NCBI GenBank assembly: GCA_949318235.1 | Contig: OX439137.1 | Span: forward strand, 3,296,537 to 3,360,536 | Direction: 5' to 3' | DNA length: 64,000 nt | From: Ecdyonurus torrentis | Lineage: Eukaryota; Arthropoda; Insecta; Ephemeroptera; Heptageniidae | Part shown: piece after piece, positions 24,101-33,800 of the stretch | How positions within the stretch are numbered: position 1 is the stretch's first letter | Layout: every line of letters begins with the position of its first letter | The notes under the pieces: generated by a model | Database searches by the model: none | Seen by the model: the letters and a program-made list of their open reading frames with translations, nothing else | What the model was told of the DNA's origin: nothing | Program-made: the position numbers and the translations under genes

Positions 24101-27100
24101 GAGAGAGCGTGAAAACACTGTCAAGTATGCAATTTGCGTGAAAATTCATGTTTATGACGTCAGAAACATGCAAGATTTAGTTTGAAAATGTTGTGCGGGT
24201 TGCCTAAATCGAATTTTCTGATCACTGCTACGGGGCTACAGTGGGTTTTGAGGTAAATTAATGTTATTTATGTAAATCCCATCAAGTGTTTTGTGATATG
24301 CTATAAATGCTTATGTTTTTCTCTGGTCTATTCCTTTAAGGGATCGTTTTTTCAACAATAGCTTCCTATCCTGTTTATATATCCATGGTCGAAACAGAAG
24401 CGGATGTGACTGAAATCGCTTATAGTCGGCTTCAAATGTGTTGTTCCTTTATTAGTAGTCAATAGTACGTACTATAGTTGCTATACTATATTTGGGCTAA
24501 TTATTTGGGCTACAAATTATTTTCTATCCCTGTCAGTGTAAACTCATACCATCTCTCACTCCCCAATTGATCTACCTATGAGTTTTACTATTACTCAAAC
24601 AAATTTAATTTTTCCTTGAATTATTATAATTAATTAGATGTTAAACTTACGCTGAGTAGGATAAGGTGTAGGCTGTGCCTGTGCAGCTGCACCATCTCTA
24701 GGCTTGGAATAAACTGGTGGCTGTTCTCCAAATGTCATGATCATCACTTGAATTAGTCCAAGCAAGTTGTAGGAATTCTAGAAACAAAATATACATTGGC
24801 GTTACGTTATCAAAGGAAAGAAGTGGGTGATTTCACTCATTAAAATCAATTATATGTTAATTTTTTCAAAAAAGTAAATCTAATAATGGAAAATAGCAGG
24901 GGAGATTTTATAGAAAAACACAAGGAAAACAATTTATCTATCGATTATGTGAGAAAAAATAACATGGGCACCCTATACTCACCATTTTTCCCACATAACA
25001 AATCAATTTGAAATTTGGTACACATGCTATTGAAGGCAATACAAACTTATGCTCCAAATTTAGAAACAGAAAAAGCTAAAAAAAAAATTAAAAAAAAAAA
25101 AAAGTTTCATAATGATCACATGATAAAAAAAAAAGAAGAAGACGAACCAGGGCAATGTTTATATATATGTAGGTATATGCATTTTATCATGCATATAGAT
25201 TCATGTATACAGTAAAATTAGCAAATATTGTTGAACTATTGTAATGGATGTTTGTTACCGAATGCGGCATGTGTGGGGCCTCATTCATTAAAAAAAAAAA
25301 TAATAAAAAAAAAAATAACAGTCTAAGATTAATTATTAAACAGAAAGCTTAACTAGATAGCTATACTCACAGGTTGCCAATCATGTAGATAAGGCAGATA
25401 TACTTTGCCGTTATGATCAACGTATTTGGAGACCTTGATCTGCATATCTGGAGTAGGCTTGACGTAGCAGATAGGTGCATTGTATGGATGTGTGTCCATC
25501 ACCCAGACACATACTGGGATGTTGTATACATTGCCTGTAGAGAAGTAAATATAATTAATTATGAAATAAAAACCATTTTGGTTTGGGTACATAACAAAAC
25601 AAACAAACACTTTATTATGATGAAGTCCATAGCTAGGTGAAGATCTTAGCAGGGTGTATGCATTCATGTTAAAGTCAACACCAAGTTGGAGTACTCAATA
25701 ACATGAGCCGTTATAGGGATATAACTTATTTTAATAATTTAAAAATACTTAACAATATATTTTTGAGAGCATTGATGCTGTAGATAGACCGATTGCACTC
25801 ATATTTAAGAGCCACTATTTTATTGGTCAGGAATCAGGAATACATAAGCCAGCATAGGAAAAACATCATTTTTTTTTTAATAGCAAAAGAAGCTTTAAAT
25901 CTCAATCAAAGCCTTATTTCTAGCCTTTAATAAGCTCAAAGAATATGAGAAAAATTAATTCAGTTAAAATAAACTCTTTTTATTTGAAAAATTAGGTAAA
26001 ATGATGTTTTCCCTATGCTGGACAATGCATTAGGCACCACAAACATGGCGACAAAGCGCAAGGATGTGCAAGGGGTCTATAGGTTGAATTGGTATCTATA
26101 TGTAGGCGAGAAAAATATTGATAAAAAAAAAATTGACCAATTTCCCTTAGAAAATACCCTAAAACAAAGTTTATCCTATGCTGACGAGCAATGTTATTCA
26201 GTGCTCCAGTATGGCATCAAAGTGCATCATATAAGATGTCATGTGGAAACACCCTATAGCACAGTTTAAAAAAATATTTACATTGATTAAAGACAGTCCT
26301 CTTCTTGAGTTGCTTAAAGTGTCATCCACTCTACACTCACTATGCTCTGAGCAACTGAAGAAATGGGTCGTTGCCCTCCAAATGTATTAGGGTCGTAGGT
26401 TGCAACCTCTAGTTAAATCCCTTGTCAACTTACTTTTTTATCATTTAGAATACTAGATTGATAATTACCATACCTTATTATCCATGAATTAGACACCAAC
26501 ACCTTGATTTTGTATTTATTTTCAATTATTTTTATTTTAGCAGTTATTTCACGCATCTGATGTCACAATGTACCGATGGGGTCGTGATAGGGGTAAAGAA
26601 CATGAGGGAGGGGCTTTAATTTATCATGTAACCAGAGCAGTGACTGTGATTGGCGGTGGTACATTGTGACGTCAGATACGTGAATTAACCGTCAAAAAGA
26701 AAATAATTCATGGATAATAAGGTATGGTAATTATCAATCTAGTATTCTAAATGTAAGTTGACAAGGGCTTGAACTGTGCCATCAATACCTTCACTTAGCT
26801 ATAGACTTTATCATGGTAAGGCACTTGTTTGTTTATCCTATGTGAGTTGACTAGTTCCAAAACTTGCTTCTTTTATTTTCAACAAAGGTGATACAGTACC
26901 TGATAATGATAAGAAACTTACCTTTATTGAAAATGAAAGAAGCAGGTTTTGAAAATAGTACTCATTTCTTTCCTTTGATATATTATTTATTCAAGACTTT
27001 AAAATTGCACTTTTTCTCTTTTTTAATTTGAATCCGCAGCAAATACTTATTCCTACATCTGATTCAATTTATTACTATGGTAGCTTACCCTTATAATTAA

Positions 27101-27799
27101 CAGGAATAGTTCCATTTAAACTTAATAAATTCTTCTTTGTTCCATTGGAAAACACTGAAAAATACATTTGAGAAACCAATGCCAATTTAACATTATAATT
27201 CAATTATAAAACCATAATATGTTACTCTTGTGTTGTCAGAATGGTTAAAACATGTTTTTAAATTCTTAAAAATAATAATAATAATAATATTAATAAATAG
27301 GTAATATGTAATAATATAAAAAAAAATATGAAGGGAATGTGTATGTCCATTTAATAAATTGCTGCATCATCAAAATTTAGGGACTTGGAAAAGTTAAATA
27401 TTGATGCTGTAGTGAATAATATGTTTGCTTTTTTTTTTTTCTTTTTTTCTATTACGTGAATTAAAAATGTGTATCTCGTTTAATGTCACAGAAATCAAAA
27501 TGTGTAGTTTGGTTTCAGAACATAATGTAGATTTAGTGCTTTGAGATACACATTTTGCTTGTCATGACAAAAAACAAGATACACATTTTGCTTCCTGTGA
27601 CAAAAAAACGAGATACACATGTTTTCTGCTACAGCATCGATATCAGGTTAGGTATTTTAACTGATGACTGATGACCCATACTTGGGTTATAATTTAGGTA
27701 TCATCTTTCAGGCTTGACATAACAATAAGGTCATAGCGATGTTGTTGAGAACAATATGTGTATCTTGTTTTTTTGAAAAAGTAGGCAAAATGTGTATTT

Positions 27800-27836
<37 letters not shown>

Positions 27837-30800
27837 CACTAGAAGCAATACGTGTAAGTTGAGTGCCATCTACATTATGTTTGGAAAGGACTTACAAATT
27901 TTGCTTCAAGTAACAAAAAAACAAGATACACAACATCACTCTGGCTGCGCCCAAAGGGCATACTTGCATTCCAAGGTTGTCTTACAAACAGCGTACTTGC
28001 ACTTGGTTTTATATGTTAAGCTTATGGTGGATGAGCACACAGCATTAAAAGTAGCCAAATGCAAGTACGTCCTTTGCGTGAAAGTACAGTTTCAGACAAA
28101 TGAAAGGTAACCATTTAAACATACTGCTATTTTGTACACCTCAAATGCTATGTGGAAACAATATTGTAGTGTCATATTCTCGTGTTTTGATGCACGCTCA
28201 GGTGTGGCGTTATTTATCAGGTGAGCTGCTTTAGCCAGCAAGCCAACATGCCTCGTGATGCACGTAAATATGACGTAATAATATATTTTTCACATAAGCT
28301 TAAGGCGCACAAAAAAGCAGCAAGTTTAAACGGTTACCTTTCATTTGTCTGAAACTGTACTCCCTTTGGGAGCAGCCAGAGCGACATATTGTCCGCAACA
28401 ACATTGATAACCAACAATGAGTCGTACGTTTGGGTTCAACAATTAAAATGACAACAAATTTTACTATCTTCGTATACTTCTATTTCTTGCAAGAAAGGAA
28501 TTGTTGAATTTACATGGATTTAATAGGTTATAAGAAGAAGAAAACAAGTTTTTGGTGTTATAGAAATCAAATTAAATTGCATAAAAATTAAGATAGGATT
28601 AAATAGCAGCAAATAACAATAATAAATAAATAAAATAAAAACTTTTAAAGATAGCTATGTTGTTATTTTTATCTATTTTTCATTTCAGGCAACTAATAGA
28701 AAAGCAAAATGTATGAAGCAAAAATAAAATCTGTGTTTAAAAACTGGGTTATAGCAGTGGAAAAGCATTGGGGTGTAATTGAGTCAAGCTGGGTTTGTTG
28801 GGATGTGATATCAGACTTGTTTTATTTTATTTTTTTATTTTTTATCATCTAGAAAGCTGTGAGGAATGGAAACAATTACAGCTGGAAGAGGGGGGGGGGG
28901 GTAAAGGAAACCAATGCTGGTTGTACAATAATAAAGAGATATCCAATAGTCAAATGCAAAAAAAAAAAAAAAAAAAATCTTGCTAGTTCACAGCTAGCTT
29001 TCAATTCAAGAGATAATATCAAAAGATATTCAAGAGATGATAATATCAAGATGATATTCGTAAACCCTGTTTTTCATGCCAAAAACCACAAAAAAAAAAA
29101 AGATGATCATCTAACTGCTTTTTAAATGGAATTGTGCATTTTTTGGAGCAAGGGAACAGGATTTACGAACATCATTACTCTTTACAGACTAACATTATGA
29201 AAAGTGTATGAAGTTTCTCTCCAAGTCTGTAAGGACTGATAAAGGCACACTTACACACATATCGATGTTGTTGCGAGTAATATGTGTATCTCGTTTTTTT
29301 GTCACACGAAGCAATGTGTGTAAGTCGAGCACGATCTACATAACGTTCGTAAACGACTTACACATTTTGCTTAGCTTGACAAAAAAACAAGATACACAAT
29401 ACACATATTGCTACGCATAACAAGTAATGACTTACACATTTTGCTTCGTGTGACAAAAAACAAGATACACATATTGCTCACAACAACATCAATATACTTC
29501 TTTTTTCTTGTAGTCCTGTGCAGTTATGCTTTTCAATATGTTGTTTAGTATTTCTATAGAATGCTTTTCCACCAAACTATAGGTCATTTCTTTACTATGG
29601 TAAGACTAGAGTACTCTAGAAGGGGGGAGTATACGCGATCCAGCAGAATTTTTAAAGCCCTTTCATTGGTTGTTGAAATCGAAAATTCAAATCTGATTGG
29701 CTGGCATGCCCAAAAATTTCATTGTTGTCAGTCAATGTTATTTAAATGGGGGTTTTTTGGTTCTGAAAATGACCGTAAGTAATGGAAAAAAATGAGATTT
29801 TGAACACTCATAAAATTTTACCAAAACATTGTCACATTATGAAACTTTCACAGATGAAACTTTATTATTTGGCCAAAAAAAATTACATAAATTCAAAAGT
29901 AGTAATAATTTGCAAATACTGTTATTTACTGTTTATTTTTGTTCTCTTTCTTGTGAATGCTGTAGTTTTTAAGCAAGCACAAGATTTTTGAGTTTGTTTA
30001 CATTTTATTTTTCATTGTTGCAGCGCATTAGCCAATGAGCGTTGAGTATTGATTTTCAAAATATGATATTTTTAAAGCTTAACAAAATTTAATTTTTAGT
30101 AAACTGAGGATTTTGAAATTTTAGACAAAAAATTGCCATAAAATGAAGTTTGTTTTGTGAAAATTTCAATGCTGTAACTTCCTTCGTTCAATAGTTATGA
30201 CGTTTCAAAATCGCGATTTTTCCTATTACTTACGCGATTTTTCGTGATCAAAAAACCCCAACTAAGGGTGCGCGTATACTCCCCCCTTCTAGAGTACTCT
30301 AGGTAAGACTAGTGTTGGATTGCTTTATAATTTCATTGTAATTTAATATATTTAATAGTTTTTATTTACATACATATTTGCAGTTAAGTATGGGTATGGG
30401 CTATTAAGCCGAGGGCAATGTGTCACTTCAAATTCAAACATTTTTCACCGTCTTACTTCAATTTTGATAATCTAACCGTGTGATTTTTTATTTTTTAACA
30501 AATATTTTTTGTGTTGTGTTTATCACTTTTTTTTTTTTTTTTTTTTTTTTTAATTCTAGCACAAGAAACATTCACACTAATCCCAACAATATATAAGAAT
30601 TCAATTATATAGTTCCCAAAAGGTTAGTGATCTTAACCAACATCAAAGCACTCCAAAAATAAACACACCCCGTTAACTTTATACTTGACTAAAAGATAAG
30701 ATGGTTTATATTGAACAAGACAATCACAAGACAAACACTTTTCAAATAAAAAAGACAGCAAGGCATGGTTGGTTATACAAATGCAATTTCAAAATATCAA

Positions 30801-33800
30801 GCTTAATATCAAGCTTGGTATTGATGTTTTTCAACGTACAAACTTTTTAGGTACAATTAATTTGCAGTGGATTATATAATCAACTTTACTAATATTAAAG
30901 AAAAGGATAGAAATATCAGCAAGGGCCTTCCTTACTACAGTAGAAGTTCTATAAAGAGGCTGAGGTCTCACTCAGCACACAGTTGAAAGGCGTAGAACAA
31001 AAAACTAGCCTGATATCCTAACATACCTAAATATCAATGTTAATTTGACTGGAGTTATTGATTTCTAATTTATTTTCTATTTACTAAATGGCAGATGGGG
31101 TTCACGATATCACCAGTCCACAAGCCAGAAACAAGTGAGCTGTGACATCAAAAACCCGCATCTGCCATTTAGTAAATGGAAAATAAACTAGAAATCAATG
31201 AGTAGGATTAAATAACATTGATATTTTGGTATGTTAGGATATAAGGCAAGTTTTTTGTTGATGGTGTTCTACGCCTTTAAGTTATACTGTTTCTATAACC
31301 AATAACTCATAGTAAAAAATCGACTCTGGATGATTGATAATAAAAATATTTAAAAGTAACTCACACATAGATTTGGAGAAATTGGAGAATGGGAGATAGT
31401 TATGAGCCCTGTCAGTGCAAGCTCATTAATATATCCTATTCTTCCTAATCTATCTATGTGTTTTAATATGAAATATTTTTATTATGAACTTTATGTAACT
31501 AAAACTCTGTGCTACACGAGACCTCGACCTCACCATAGAATTTCTACTGTGGTAAGTAAGGCACTTGCTGGAGTACAGTATTAGAACTAAAAATAAAGAA
31601 AGAGGGTTTGGCACCAGTAACCCTCATTACTACAGTATTTAATTTAAGGACAATATTATTTTTTTATTGCCTATTTATTTTCCTTAATATAAGCCTATTT
31701 AGTCGTTGATAAATTTGAAAGAAAATGCTAGGAGAAACCAGCGCTGGCCTTACCATAGTGAAGAGAGTCCCATAGTTCATTGAAAACTAGCACAGATAAA
31801 AAAAAAAAAAAAAACATTGGAAATATTTCGGGAATTAACTCCAAGAGAGATAGAGTATCTGCGTTAGTCCTTACTGACTCAGAGAGAAACTATGAATGAA
31901 CACACTTTATCTCTCTTCGAGTTTATTGCCAAAATATTTCCAATGTGTTAGTTTTTTATATCTGTGCTAGCAAGATTTGTCACTTAACTATGGAACTCTC
32001 TTCACTATGGTAAGACCCTTGCTGGGTTCTCCTATCCTTTTCTTTCAAATTTATCATACCTAATCGCAAAGGTTTATTTTCCATAATGAATCTATTTAGT
32101 CTTTGATTAATATATTTATTTAGTTCATTATATAATCCACTACTTACTTCTATAAACTTACAGGGATGGGTTAGACTTACTTACCCTTGTAAGTGACTGG
32201 AATGGTACCTTGCAGGTTAGCAAGCTCCTTTTGTGATCCATCATTAAACACTGTGGGAGGTTAGCACAAAAAAAAAATTATAGTAAAAAAAGGAAGCAAG
32301 CGTCAACCAAGCATTAGTTAGTTCACACGATACAATACAGTGGTTTTATGGTACAGAATATGTCAGCTTACAAATGCAAATTTATTCCCTGATACAACTG
32401 TTATTGAGCTCTGCAAGTGTGAATCTATTTATATGTACAGTACCGGTACTGTCTTAAAAGTTAAAACATGTAAAAGTATGTGATGCAATTATTATGGAGT
32501 TCTACAAATGGGATTTAAATGCTACAAAATGGTTTGTCCAAAAAAAATTACTACCGCTTTACACATTTAAGTATATTGTATCCCTCATTTAAATTTGTTT
32601 CACAGTACATACTCAACAGAAAATAAGTGGGAAAGCATCTATATACATGAAAAAAAAAAGAAAAAAAGTAAGCTTAACTTTGAGGTAACATGGATAGTTC
32701 TATCATGGATAGAACATGGTAACATGGATAGTTCTATCAACAGTATCAACACGTAAGAGTTATGTGAATTTGAGTCATTTTGAACAGTCTTTTTAAATAT
32801 CTTGCATTTGTAACTTGACATCAAAGTGAAGACACACTTGTCAAACAATGTGGAATAAGGAAAAGAAGCTGCATTGTAAATTTTACTACAGTTTAAATTT
32901 TAGTTTTTTTATTATTTTTATTATTTGATAAAGATTTTAAAATTTATGATTATTTTATTTGATGGGGTTATCAATTTTTAAAATTTACCTAAATAAAGCA
33001 AAATAAATCAAATATTATTAATGATAAGACGTAGAAAATTAATTAATGTATGGCAATACTTTTAATTCTAAAACTTTACTGTCTATCATTAAAATTTTTT
33101 TGGTGCAGCAATTAACAAAAGGGACAAAGAAGTAATTTTTTTAAAGATAATTTTAAATTCTTTTACATATTATACCCTCCAAAAATAACTAATTCAATAA
33201 AAGTACAGATGGTTTACCAATTTTGATTGAGCACTAATTATACATACATATAATGACGCTATAGTCCCTTTTGGGGGTACGCCAACAACATAGATGGTTT
33301 TTAGTCAGACTCAGTGATAGACCTCCACAATAATTATGGTGTCAGAATTCCAAATTTTAATGAATATAGCTACATAATAAAAATTGTTCCATGTGTGGAA
33401 CTTAATTCACATTATAAATGGAACAATTTTAGGATGTTGTATCTATGATTGGGGGGGGGGGGGGGGATAATATAGTGCACCATATCAAAATTGGTACAGT
33501 ACTTTACCAATGTAATTGGAGATAATGTAAGGCAGTAATAACATCTTTGTTCTTGAGCAACCTTTTAAATTACAGGATATATATATACATATATATATTT
33601 TTTTTTTACTATGTAGCTGTAAAACTTAAAATAATATTAAAAAAAAAAAAAAAAAAAAGAATCTCAACATCAAAATGCTCATCAAAGCTGAAATGCTGAA
33701 ATAATAATAATAAAAATCAAACCACTATTTCTTATCTCTTACATTTTTCTCCATTACCATTGATTGATAAAAACTCTGTAAACATTTTATTTCATTATTA

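Noticed and set aside
29561..29991. Two consecutive open frames (73 and 69 codons)
   Set aside because: They lie mostly in the 695-bp hAT-like element and show no transposase features.
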